Below are positions 42,264 to 50,022 of a stretch of DNA of 64,000 bases, piece by piece. This stretch comes from Thiobacillus sp. SCUT-2 (GTDB taxonomy: Bacteria; Pseudomonadota; Gammaproteobacteria; Burkholderiales; Thiobacillaceae). Where the stretch lies: assembly GCF_035621355.1 (NCBI RefSeq), contig NZ_CP141769.1, forward strand, positions 1,798,001 to 1,862,000. Direction: 5' to 3'. Position 1 is the stretch's first letter; every line of letters begins with the position of its first letter. The position numbers and the translations under genes are program-made. A model generated the notes under the pieces. That model was given only the letters and a program-made list of their open reading frames with translations, was not told the origin of the DNA and made no database searches.

Positions 42264-43550
42264 TCACCTCATATCCGATGGATTTTCTGCTATTTCATTT
42301 GTCATCGCAGGCGACGATTCGACCAGTCGCCTACGAGCCAGGATCAATACGACAAGGGCGAGGATGGCTAAACCTGCACCAACAAAGAAGGTTCTACTCG
42401 GGCCATGCATGTCCCAAAACACCCCGGCGATCACACTGGCGCAGAGCTGAGCCAGTCCGGAGATAAGATTGAACATACCAAATGCAGTCCCCCTGCGATC
42501 GGGGGGCGCCGTATCGGCGACCAACGCCGCGAATAGACCTTGGGTGAAACCCATGTGGAGCCCCCACAGGAATACGCCGATTACGAGTTCGGCCACACTT
42601 GAGGTTCGAGCCAACACAAGGTCGGCGACGATTATCATGCAGAGGCCCAAGCCGAGCACTGTCGAGCGGGGCAGTCGGTCGGAGAGCGCTCCGACGGGAT
42701 AGGCCGAGAGGGCATAAGCGACATTCATCACGACCAACACGGCCGGCACCAAGGTCAATGGCAGACCAATGGACCGGGCGCGCAGCACTAGAAAAGCCTC
42801 GCTGAACCGTGCGAGGGAGAAGATCGCGCCTATGGCAATCACCGACCAGCATGCGGCACCGAGGGTGCCGAGATTGCTGAAGCCACCGGACCGGGCTCGT
42901 CTCTTGCTTGGCTGTGGCTCATGTACCGCAACCAGGATCAGTGCGACAGCCCCAAGCGCCGGCACGACGGCGACCCAAAAGACCACCGTGAAGTGGTTGT
43001 TAGTTAGCCACATCAATCCGATTGCGACGAGCGGGCCCAGAACAGCCCCCACAGTATCGAGCGATTGTCTGAGACCGAAGCTTGCGCCGCGAAGGTGCGA
43101 GGCGCTGAGATCCGCTACCAGCGCATCGCGCGGAGCGCCGCGGATGCCCTTGCCCAGGCGGTCGACGAAGCGTGCGACCATGAGCCAGCCGACGGCGGAG
43201 GCAAGCGGGAAAATCGGCTTCGCGCAAGCCGATAGGCAATAGCCGAGCACCGCAAGAGCCTTGCGCCTGCCAAGCCTGTCGCTGAGCGCGCCAGAGAAGA
43301 TCCTTGTGATTTGACCGGTCGCCTCGGCGATGCCCTCGATGACGCCGACGGTAAGTGCTGACGTGCCGAGTACCGCCACGAGATACATGGGCAGGAGCGC
43401 GTGTATTATTTCGGACGAAAAATCCATGAACATCGAGACGAAGCCGAGCGCCCACACTCCGGCGGGAATGGCACGCCAGCCGCTCGTACGGTCGATGGGG
43501 CGGATTGCCACCGCCTCCACTCCTGGAACTGTGTCACTGATTCTCGCCAT
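42264..43550 (-). CDS. MFS transporter
   Basis: The start at 43550 gives 428 residues; it overlaps the preceding gene by 17 bases. Twelve hydrophobic helices and MFS marks are present: GALSDRLGRRKALAVLGY in the first cytoplasmic loop and GFTQGLFAALVADTAPPDRRG in the second half. It would be a proton-driven efflux pump of the inner membrane. The association with a ChrB-like gene hints at metal-oxyanion stress, though the substrate cannot be read from sequence. It interrupts the ICE backbone and is cargo. Confidence 0.8.
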   Translation of the reverse strand: MARISDTVPGVEAVAIRPIDRTSGWRAIPAGVWALGFVSMFMDFSSEIIHALLPMYLVAVLGTSALTVGVIEGIAEATGQITRIFSGALSDRLGRRKALAVLGYCLSACAKPIFPLASAVGWLMVARFVDRLGKGIRGAPRDALVADLSASHLRGASFGLRQSLDTVGAVLGPLVAIGLMWLTNNHFTVVFWVAVVPALGAVALILVAVHEPQPSKRRARSGGFSNLGTLGAACWSVIAIGAIFSLARFSEAFLVLRARSIGLPLTLVPAVLVVMNVAYALSAYPVGALSDRLPRSTVLGLGLCMIIVADLVLARTSSVAELVIGVFLWGLHMGFTQGLFAALVADTAPPDRRGTAFGMFNLISGLAQLCASVIAGVFWDMHGPSRTFFVGAGLAILALVVLILARRRLVESSPAMTNEIAENPSDMR

Positions 43551-43914
43551 GAGCCTCGAAAACCTGCTGCGCATAAATGTCGAGAATCCCCTCGCAGGCT
43601 TTCAGACGCGCAGCAGCCTCCTCGGCCTGCGTCCCACCGTAGAAGTTAAACTTGCGGATCTTGTCGAGCCAACTCTGAAGCCTCTTGAGATCAGTGCCGT
43701 CTTTCTCACATTCGGCACAAGTGAACTTGTTGATGGGCCATCTTTTGGCAATCTCGGCCTCGAAATCCGCGCACCGGCCGATAATCTCCCGGTATTGCAC
43801 CTCTCGATCCCTCTTGTATCGGGCGAAGACCTTGTTTTCCTGAGCTCGATCGAGCGCAATTGCCTCCAAGATCACTGCCCGCCACCCGGTGACGTCGTTT
43901 CCAGGCAGGGGCAC
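43534..43914 (-). CDS. ChrB N-domain-like protein, apparently truncated at the N-terminus
   Basis: The 126 residues begin with a GTG and match the second half of the ChrB N-terminal domain: EAIALDRAQENKVFARYKRD, then YREIIGRC, then FTCAECEKDGTDLKRLQSWL. ChrB proteins regulate or assist chromate resistance. The usual first 60 residues (WLL..LPREPS type) are missing, and the DNA upstream does not encode them in any frame. It is coupled to the MFS gene by overlap. It may be a decaying gene or a short stand-alone version. Confidence 0.55.
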   Translation of the reverse strand: MPLPGNDVTGWRAVILEAIALDRAQENKVFARYKRDREVQYREIIGRCADFEAEIAKRWPINKFTCAECEKDGTDLKRLQSWLDKIRKFNFYGGTQAEEAAARLKACEGILDIYAQQVFEAHGENQ

Positions 43915-44007
43915 CTCCGAGACCCGAATCAGCCCAGGCGACTCTTCGGTCCGCCGACCCTGACAGATGCAGATTCTGAGCCATCAGACGCGTTGCGCCA
44001 ACGTAAA

Positions 44008-44024
44008 ACGACTATTATAGTCGT
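44008..44024. promoter_or_regulatory. Palindromic operator candidate
   Basis: ACGACTATTATAGTCGT is a palindrome around one central base. It lies about 40 bases upstream of the small XRE gene and on the other side faces the ChrB-like gene, so it could control both divergent units. Its centre TATTATAG resembles a -10 box. Confidence 0.45.
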
Positions 44025-44065
44025 ATTTCTGGTGCGCGTAGGTCGTCTGTCGGAGGTGATCATGA

Positions 44066-44344
44066 ATGATCACCGGCCGACAAGTTCGGGCCGCGCGAGC
44101 CTTGCTGAATTGGAAGCAGGAGATGCTCGCCGAGAAAGCCCTGGTGGCGCTGACCGCCCTGAAGCGCTTGGAGTCCGAAAGGCAGCTCCAGGTTCATGAG
44201 GGTACGCGCGACCAAGTTCGCCGTGTTCTGGAAGCCGCCGGGATCCTGTTTGTGGAATCTGACCGCGGCCGTGGCGTCATGCTCCTCCATGAGGCTGAGC
44301 CGGCAACGCGACCAGCGAGAAGACCGGCAACCTTGAAGCGATGA
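44066..44344 (+). CDS. Small XRE-like regulator
   Basis: The product has 92 residues; GGAGG is at the right distance from either of two ATGs (44062 is out of frame). ITGRQVRAARALLNWKQEML, then TALKRLE, then VRRVLEAAGILFVE is the compact HTH seen in ICE and plasmid control regions. It probably represses its own promoter at the palindrome just upstream, and perhaps the divergent cargo. Confidence 0.75.
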   Translation: MITGRQVRAARALLNWKQEMLAEKALVALTALKRLESERQLQVHEGTRDQVRRVLEAAGILFVESDRGRGVMLLHEAEPATRPARRPATLKR

Positions 44345-44392
44345 GGCCAGTTTGTGTTAAGGTTTAGGAAACCGTATCGCTGAGGAGCTTTG

Positions 44393-44671
44393 ATGGAGTC
44401 GCTACCCTTCGAGCCACAGGTGGAGGATATCGCCCCAACCGCCGCCATCCTCACCGGCTACGATGAGCGACATGCAATCACCTATCTCCGCCTGCTCGAC
44501 GCTGAAGCTGATGGCGCGGATTGGAGAGAGGTTGCGAAAATCGTCCTGCATATCGATCCGATGCAGGAACATGATCGCGCCCGGCGCGCTTGGGAAAGCC
44601 ACCTCGCCCGCGCTCGGTGGATGACTGAGAGAGGCTACCACCACCTTCTCCGGGGAGGCGCACCCCACTGA
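44393..44671 (+). CDS. DUF2285-like small protein
   Basis: The ATG at 44393 has GAGGAG eight bases upstream; 92 residues. TYLRLLDAEADGADWREVAK, then RARRAWESHLARARWMTERGY and HLL follow the same pattern as the C-terminal part of DUF2285 proteins such as the next gene. Probably a DNA-binding regulator of transfer or replication genes. Confidence 0.6.
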   Translation: MESLPFEPQVEDIAPTAAILTGYDERHAITYLRLLDAEADGADWREVAKIVLHIDPMQEHDRARRAWESHLARARWMTERGYHHLLRGGAPH

Positions 44672-44789
44672 GTTCCGTGCAGGTTTGGCAACATGTGATG
44701 CGAATCCTGGGCGTATCGGAACACTACCAGAGCGTGCATCCTCCGATCGGGGCCGTGGATACGGCTTCTGGTGAGAGGAGACCTTTCCC

Positions 44790-45561
44790 ATGGCTCGCGC
44801 CGATTGGCGGTCGGCGAGCGCGTATGAGGACCTGCGGCCGCTCGACGCGCCTGCCTTCGCCTATGAATTTCTACTGCGGAACCCCGACTTTCTGAGCGAC
44901 CACGCGCGCCTGGCTCAGAGCAGCCGAAAGAGAACACTCGATGCCGCCGACGCCGAGGCGTTCGCCCGGCGCTGGGGGGTGCGATTTCAAGCGAGATTTA
45001 GATCCCGCGCGACACGACGCCGTTCTCTGGACAGCCCAGACGCTCCCGAGCGTGGTGACCCTAACCAAAGCCCCGGACGGCCTCGTCGATCCTAAATTTG
45101 GCCTCGACTCACCCAGCCTCCAATCCATTCTCGCTGTTGAAGATGAAGATCAAGTCGTCGAGCTCCGTGGCGCGCGCCTGCGGCTTCATCGCGAAGATAA
45201 GGAAGGCGGCTCCGTCGCCGTCCTCCTGCCGCTCGACCAACTATTCGACATACGAGTCGCTGCCGCGCTCCGCCTGTGGCGTGGCCTCACCGGACGGACA
45301 CCGGGCCCCAACCTCGGCATCCTCACACCCGAGCGGCGCGGGCGGCTCATCCTCGCGCTGCGCGCGCTGGATGGCCGGCTTGAGCGCGCGACGTACCCGG
45401 AGATTGCCGCCGTTTTGTTCGACGTCGAATCCATCTCCAAGCGCGACTGGATCTCGCATGAGCTGCGGGATCAGACCGGCCGGATCGTCCGGCTCGGATT
45501 CAAGATGATGAGAGGCGGCTACAGGCAGCTTCTCGTCTATCCCTATCGACGCCGCATCTGA
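44790..45561 (+). pseudogene. DUF6499-DUF2285 regulator split by a frameshift in a G6 run
   Basis: The first frame (from 44790) encodes DUF6499: RADWRSASAYEDLRPLDAP, then FAYEFLLRNPDF, then AEAFARRWG. The second frame (to 45561) encodes DUF2285: DAVLWTAQTLPSVV, then RLILALRALDGRL, then MRGGYRQLLVYPYRR. They join correctly only if one G is removed from the GGGGGG at 44974-44979. As written, the first frame runs on to 45095 with a nonsense tail. Either the gene is broken, the base count is a sequencing error, or the slip is functional. The intact product would be a transfer/replication regulator of about 256 residues. Confidence 0.75.
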
Positions 45562-45693
45562 CGTCCGCCGCCGCTCGGGTGCGCTTTCACCAGCCGGTGA
45601 CATCGCACTATTTGGGCCCGCGCCCCTCCGCCACCGTGGCCGCCAATAGCCGCCGTCCTCCGACGGCAGCCCTGACGATCACGGAGGTATCCG

Positions 45694-45978
45694 ATGTCCA
45701 CCACTCTCGCGGGCTTCCCGCAACGCTATCTACGCACGCCCGAAGCCGCGCGCTTCGTCGGCCTCTCCATCCGCACACTCGAAAAGCATCGCATCTACGG
45801 CACCGGCCCCCGCTATTCGAAGCTCGGCGGGCGCGTCGTCTACCGCGTCGAAGACCTGCAGGAATGGGTCGACGCGGCCGCGAAGGCGTCGACGTCCGAT
45901 CCGGGTAAAGCCGTCGTCCTGCCGGCCCGCCGCCACTCGGCCGCGGAACTTGAGCAAGCCCGTCACCCACGCCGCTGA
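45694..45978 (+). CDS. AlpA/excisionase-like HTH protein
   Basis: The product has 94 residues after ACGGAGG. YLRTPEAARFVGLSIRTLEK, then GPRYSKLGGRVVYRVEDLQE is the classic winged helix of AlpA/Xis-type proteins. On ICEs of this type it precedes repA and may control repA-parA or act in excision. It stops eight bases before the repA start. Confidence 0.85.
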   Translation: MSTTLAGFPQRYLRTPEAARFVGLSIRTLEKHRIYGTGPRYSKLGGRVVYRVEDLQEWVDAAAKASTSDPGKAVVLPARRHSAAELEQARHPRR

Positions 45979-45985
45979 CAGCCCG

Positions 45986-47041
45986 ATGTCGTCGCGCCAC
46001 CGCACACGATCTGAACGCGAGCAGCTCGAACTGTTTCGAGCGCTGCCCGGCGACCTCGCACCGCGCGACGCGCAAGACCTCATGGCTTATCCGTTCTTCT
46101 CCCTCGCCAAGACGCACCGCATCACGCCGATTGACTACAGGACAGGCGAGATCGCTATCCGCGTGGAAGCCGTGCCGGAACATGGCATGGCGACCATCTG
46201 GGACGGCGACATCCTGATCTGGGCCGCCTCCCAAATTGTCCAGGCCCGCGACACCGGACTGCGCACATCGCGTCTGATGGCCGCCACGCCTTACGAGATT
46301 CTGACCTTCATCGGCCGCGGCGACAGCGCGCGCGACTACCATCGCCTCAAGGCGGCGCTCGACCGCCTGCAATCCACCACCGTCGCCACCACGCTGCGGC
46401 AAACGAACGAACGCCGCGCGCACCGCTTCTCCTGGATCAACGAATGGACCGAACGCGCCGACGCGCATGGGCGCGCCGACGGCATCGATCTCATCGTCCC
46501 AGACTGGTTCTACAAAGCCGTTCTCGACGACGCGCTCGTGCTCACCATCGACCGCGAATATTTCAAGCTCACGGGCGGTCTTGAGCGCTGGCTTTATCGC
46601 ATCGTGCGCAAGCACGCTGGCAGACAGCGTGCAGGCTGGCGGTTCGATTTTCGTCACCTCTACGACAAGTCGGCAAGCCTTTCGCCGTTCAAGCGCTTTG
46701 CATTCGAGTTGCGCGACATTGCGCGTCGTCAGCCGCTTCCCGGCTACCGACTCGACGTCGAGCACGATCGTAGCGGACACGAACTTCTCGCCTTTGCTCC
46801 TGCTCGGTCGTCCACAGGGGGCTGTGGACAAGCTGTGGAATCCCTCGTGCCATCGGGAACCGCCGCTCCCGTGCCATCAGGAACCGCGGTCCCGTGCCAT
46901 CAGGAACCGGAAACCGCGTTTTCTCCGGAAGAGTCCGTCGCTTACGGAACGCCTAACTTAGATTCTAACAGAAAAGAATCTAACGATTCTGCTGTTTGCG
47001 ATCCGTCTGCGCGGTGCAAAACCGAAGGCGGCGCGTCATGA
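45986..47041 (+). CDS. repA: Replication initiator RepA (RPA family)
   Basis: The start chosen at 45986 gives 351 residues; a TTG at 45950 is less likely. EREQLELFRALPGDLAPRDA, then MAYPFFSLAKTHR, then RLMAATPYEILTFIGRG and GGLERWLYRIVRKHAGRQ are standard for the RPA initiator family. The C-terminal 70 residues are low-complexity and lie over iteron-like DNA repeats. It would start replication of the excised circle. It is coupled to parA (ATGA). Confidence 0.85.
   Translation: MSSRHRTRSEREQLELFRALPGDLAPRDAQDLMAYPFFSLAKTHRITPIDYRTGEIAIRVEAVPEHGMATIWDGDILIWAASQIVQARDTGLRTSRLMAATPYEILTFIGRGDSARDYHRLKAALDRLQSTTVATTLRQTNERRAHRFSWINEWTERADAHGRADGIDLIVPDWFYKAVLDDALVLTIDREYFKLTGGLERWLYRIVRKHAGRQRAGWRFDFRHLYDKSASLSPFKRFAFELRDIARRQPLPGYRLDVEHDRSGHELLAFAPARSSTGGCGQAVESLVPSGTAAPVPSGTAVPCHQEPETAFSPEESVAYGTPNLDSNRKESNDSAVCDPSARCKTEGGAS
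46811..46909. repeat. Iteron-like repeats with a DnaA-box-like site (putative oriV)
   Basis: GTGCCATCGGGAACCG (46847) recurs as GTGCCATCAGGAACCG at 46871 and 46894, 24 and 23 bases apart. Just upstream TCCACA ... TGTGGA (46811-46828) is an inverted repeat, and TGTGGACAA (46823) differs by one base from a DnaA box. Confidence 0.55.
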
Positions 47042-47676
47042 TCGTCGCGCTCCTCAACCAGAAGGGCGACGTCGGCAAGACCACGCTCGCCCTGCATCTC
47101 GCCGGTCACTGGGCCCGTCAAGGAAAGCGTGTGACCGTGATCGACGCCGATCCCCAAGGGACAGCGCTCGACTGGTCCGAGCAGCGTGCGCGATGCCGCT
47201 TCGAGCGCCTATTCGGCGTCATCGGCCTCGCTCGCGATACGCTCCACCGGGAAGCACCCGAGCTCGCCCGCGATGCTGACCACGTCGTCGTCGACGCGCC
47301 GCCGCGCATCGCGGCCTTGCTGCGCTCGGCGTTGCTCGCGGCGGACATCGTTCTCGTGCCAGTGCAGCCGTCACCTCTCGATGGCTGGAGTTCCGCGGAA
47401 ATGCTTGCCCTCATCGCCGAGGCGCGCATCTTTCGTCCCGCGCTTGTCGCGCGGTTCGTGCTGAACCGTTGTCCCGCGCGCACGATCATCGTCCGCGACA
47501 CGGCGCAGAGCCTGGTGGATCACGATCCGCCGGCTCTCACCGCCCGCATCAGCCAACGCGTGATCTTTGCCAACGCCGCGCGCACCGGGCAGCTCGTCTT
47601 CGAGCAAAGGAGCTGCGGCGCCTCGGCAGGCGAAGTCGCGGCGTTCGCCGCCGAAACCGAAAGGCTCGCGCCATGA
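47038..47676 (+). CDS. parA: ParA-type partition ATPase
   Basis: The product has 212 residues. The deviant Walker A reads NQKGDVGKTTLALHLAG (the usual form is KGGVGKTT, so one glycine is Asp). Walker A' and B are VIDADPQGTALDW and HVVVDAPP. It is small and lacks an HTH, like type Ib plasmid ParA. Coupled at both ends by ATGA, it would partition or stabilise the ICE circle with the small RHH protein that follows. Confidence 0.85.
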   Translation: MIVALLNQKGDVGKTTLALHLAGHWARQGKRVTVIDADPQGTALDWSEQRARCRFERLFGVIGLARDTLHREAPELARDADHVVVDAPPRIAALLRSALLAADIVLVPVQPSPLDGWSSAEMLALIAEARIFRPALVARFVLNRCPARTIIVRDTAQSLVDHDPPALTARISQRVIFANAARTGQLVFEQRSCGASAGEVAAFAAETERLAP

Positions 47677-47927
47677 CGGCGCGGCGCTCGAATGGCGGTT
47701 TCGCATCCAGACCGCGCGACGAGCACGCTTGGATCAAGACGCGCGATCCCGGCATCGGCGCACCGCCGGCGAGCGATCTCTACACCGCGCGTCTCACCGT
47801 GGACATCACGCCCGCCCTTCGCGGCCGCATCAAGATCGCGGCCTTCCAGCGCGGCGAAACCGTCGCCGACATGCTGCGCGCGCTGCTCGCGCGCGAATTC
47901 CCCGACATCGATGGAGGCAAGTCATGA
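47673..47927 (+). CDS. Small ribbon-helix-helix-like partner of ParA
   Basis: The product has 84 residues. The C-terminal half (YTARLTVDITPALRGRIKIA, then GETVADMLRALLAREF) fits a ribbon-helix-helix fold, with a disordered N-terminus. In type Ib partition systems such a protein binds the centromere and partners ParA, which is the likely role here. It overlaps parA and DUF2840 by four bases each. Confidence 0.7.
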   Translation: MTARRSNGGFASRPRDEHAWIKTRDPGIGAPPASDLYTARLTVDITPALRGRIKIAAFQRGETVADMLRALLAREFPDIDGGKS

Positions 47928-48433
47928 GATTTGAACCCGACCTTGCGCGCGCACCAAGACCGCACGCCGCGCCATTGCTCACCCGCGTCGAGTTGACGTG
48001 GCTCGAGGGCCGCATCGAACACTGGATCCGCTTCGGCCGCGACTGCGGCGAGACGATCCTCGATCGCAGGCGTCGCGTCCTCTCGTTCGCGCCGGGAAAC
48101 GTGTTTGCGTTCGTGCGCTGGGCATCCAACGACTTCGGCACGATCATCTCGCGCATCGATATCGTTCAATCGGTCACGCATGGCGTCGCCTACCAGACGC
48201 TTCCCTTCGTCCGCCCGGGTGGCGACATCCTGCTGCGCATCAGCGGCTGGCCGAAAGTCGAGCGTGTCCTGAAGGCGATCGACTCGGTCGAGGCGCTTGG
48301 CATCGAGGCCGCCGATGCCGCACCGGATCACTGGCGGCACATCCATAATCGCCTCTCTGCCGGATACGAGCCGCGCTCCTACAGCCGCGATCAGCACCGT
48401 GCCTGGCTTCTGCGGCGCGGGCTCGCGTCATGA
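47924..48433 (+). CDS. DUF2840 family protein
   Basis: The product has 169 residues. LTRVELTWLEGRIEHWIRFG, then VFAFVRWASNDFGTIISRID and a C-terminal SYSRDQHRAWLLRR are the DUF2840 marks. The family is restricted to conjugative elements, placed between parA and traF; its role is unknown. Coupled at both ends. Confidence 0.85.
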   Translation: MRFEPDLARAPRPHAAPLLTRVELTWLEGRIEHWIRFGRDCGETILDRRRRVLSFAPGNVFAFVRWASNDFGTIISRIDIVQSVTHGVAYQTLPFVRPGGDILLRISGWPKVERVLKAIDSVEALGIEAADAAPDHWRHIHNRLSAGYEPRSYSRDQHRAWLLRRGLAS

Positions 48434-48942
48434 CGCGGTTCGGCTGGACCATCGCAACCTATGTTGCAGCCCTTGGCGCGACCGCATCGGTGTTCTTGCA
48501 CCCGCTTCCGCGACTCATCTGGAACGCCAGTGCGAGCGTGCCGATCGGCCTCTATGCCATCCATCCCGCGCGCACGCTCGACCTCACGGAGCTTGTCGTC
48601 GTCCACCCTCCGAACGACCTTGCGCGATTCCTCTCCGAGCGGCGCTACCTGCCCGAGGGCGTGCCGATGCTGAAGCGCGTGCTCGCGCTTCCTGGTCAGA
48701 CGGTCTGTCGGGATCAACGCACGATCACCGTCGATGGCGTTGCGATGGGACAGGCGCTCGAACGCGATACCCACGGTCGACCGCTGCCCGCCTGGCACGG
48801 ATGTCAACGCATCCCCGAAGGCCAGGTCTTCCTGATGAACTGGCAATCCGAAGACTCCCTCGACGGCCGCTATTTCGGGCTGCTCTCCCGCACCACGATC
48901 GTCGGCCGCGCCGATCCCCTCTGGACGCGAGAGGGCGATTGA
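48430..48942 (+). CDS. traF: TraF-type S26 signal peptidase
   Basis: The product has 170 residues with an N-terminal membrane helix. Ser in NASASVPIGLY (near 37) and Lys in PMLKRVLALPG (near 80) are the Ser/Lys pair of S26 peptidases. The C-terminal DSLDGRYFGLL completes the family. In IncP-like systems TraF matures and cyclises the TrbC pilin, and a TrbC is encoded 6.4 kb downstream. The gene overlaps DUF2840 by four bases. Confidence 0.9.
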   Translation: MTRFGWTIATYVAALGATASVFLHPLPRLIWNASASVPIGLYAIHPARTLDLTELVVVHPPNDLARFLSERRYLPEGVPMLKRVLALPGQTVCRDQRTITVDGVAMGQALERDTHGRPLPAWHGCQRIPEGQVFLMNWQSEDSLDGRYFGLLSRTTIVGRADPLWTREGD

Positions 48943-48943
48943 C

Positions 48944-49771
48944 ATGCCGCGTCGCTGCTTGCCCCTTGTCGTCTTGGCGCGGCGGGCCCACCGCGCCCCT
49001 TCCTCCTTACCGGCACGCCATCGCTCAGAACCGTCCTTCGCCCGAATTCTGAGCGTCACGTTCATCGCCGTCTGTCTGTCGGCGGAGATGTTCGCAGCTT
49101 GGACACCCGCCTGCGCCCAGTCCGCGCCAGGACGCCCCATCACGCGCATCGCCGTGACATCCCGCTTCGAGGCGTTCGTGGCCGAGGCCTCGCATCGTTT
49201 CGGCATTCCGGCGGCGTGGATACGCGCCGTCATGCACGCAGAGAGCTTCGGCGAGGTGCGCGCGATCTCACCCAAAGGTGCGATGGGCCTGATGCAGATC
49301 ATGCCCGAGACATGGGCTGCACTGCGTCGGCGCTACGCTCTCGGCGTCGATCCATACGATGCGCACGACAACATCATGGCGGGTGCGGCCTACCTGCGAG
49401 AGCTGCACGACCGCTATGGAATTCCCGGCTTCCTCGCGGCCTACAACGCCGGTCCCGCACGCTGGGAAGATCACCTGGCCACCGGACGTCCGCTGCCGGC
49501 CGAGACGCGCGCCTACCTTACGAGGCTCGCGCCAATCGTTGGTGGCAGCGCGATCGACGACACGGCATTGCTCGCATCCATCGTGCGTTCCTGGACACAA
49601 GCATCGTTATTTCCCGAACAGCGGTCCGACGCGCCCAGCGACAAAACGACGGCAGCCCAACCGCGCGGATCGACGAGGGCTGGCATCAGCCCAGCGCAGG
49701 ATTGGACGGGGCTTGCTCCGCAGTCTGACGGCCTCTTCGTCGCCCTGTCGTCTGCAGGACGATCGCAATGA
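48944..49771 (+). CDS. Lytic transglycosylase for conjugation
   Basis: The product has 275 residues: a basic N-terminus, a signal-anchor (FIAVCLSAEMFAAW) and an SLT domain with the catalytic Glu in MHAESFGEVRA, then SPKGAMGLMQIMPETW and AYLRELHDRYG, YNAGPARW. The enzyme opens peptidoglycan for the type IV secretion channel (VirB1 role). A proline-poor tail of 70 residues has no motif. Its stop overlaps the next start (ATGA). Confidence 0.9.
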   Translation: MPRRCLPLVVLARRAHRAPSSLPARHRSEPSFARILSVTFIAVCLSAEMFAAWTPACAQSAPGRPITRIAVTSRFEAFVAEASHRFGIPAAWIRAVMHAESFGEVRAISPKGAMGLMQIMPETWAALRRRYALGVDPYDAHDNIMAGAAYLRELHDRYGIPGFLAAYNAGPARWEDHLATGRPLPAETRAYLTRLAPIVGGSAIDDTALLASIVRSWTQASLFPEQRSDAPSDKTTAAQPRGSTRAGISPAQDWTGLAPQSDGLFVALSSAGRSQ

Positions 49772-50022
49772 GCGATCGTCGTTGGACCAGGGTGAAGGAC
49801 CGTTCGATCGAAGGATTGCGAGGAGCGGAGCATCGGCGCAGGCAACCCACCAACGGACGGCAAGGGAAAAGGCCGGCCTTCGGCGCGGCTTATGTGGTTG
49901 GTTGGATTGAACAATTTGCCCATATCCTCGAAGCATCCTGCTGGCGCTTCCATCGATTTGTCCAACGAAATCAATCCTCGAAGCGCCGTCGCGCCGCCGA
50001 ATCCTTGGATTTCGGCCGATGA
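49768..50022 (+). CDS. Small basic protein between transglycosylase and relaxase
   Basis: The product has 84 residues and is very basic (RRWTRVKDRSIEGLRGAEHRR, SKRRRAAESLD). ATGA overlaps at both ends, with the transglycosylase and with the relaxase, support its being a gene. It may be an accessory relaxosome protein. The candidate nic site lies within its 3' half, so its codons are constrained twice. It could also be a spurious frame over oriT. Confidence 0.4.
   Translation: MSDRRWTRVKDRSIEGLRGAEHRRRQPTNGRQGKRPAFGAAYVVGWIEQFAHILEASCWRFHRFVQRNQSSKRRRAAESLDFGR
49921..49950 (+). other. Candidate oriT nic region
   Basis: AAGCATCCTGCTGG contains ATCCTG followed by C, the core found at IncP/MOBP nic sites (YATCCTG|Y). 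A near repeat TCCTCGAAGC occurs at 49925 and 49975. It is about 80 bases upstream of the relaxase start, the usual place. The nick would be between 49940 and 49941. Confidence 0.4.
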
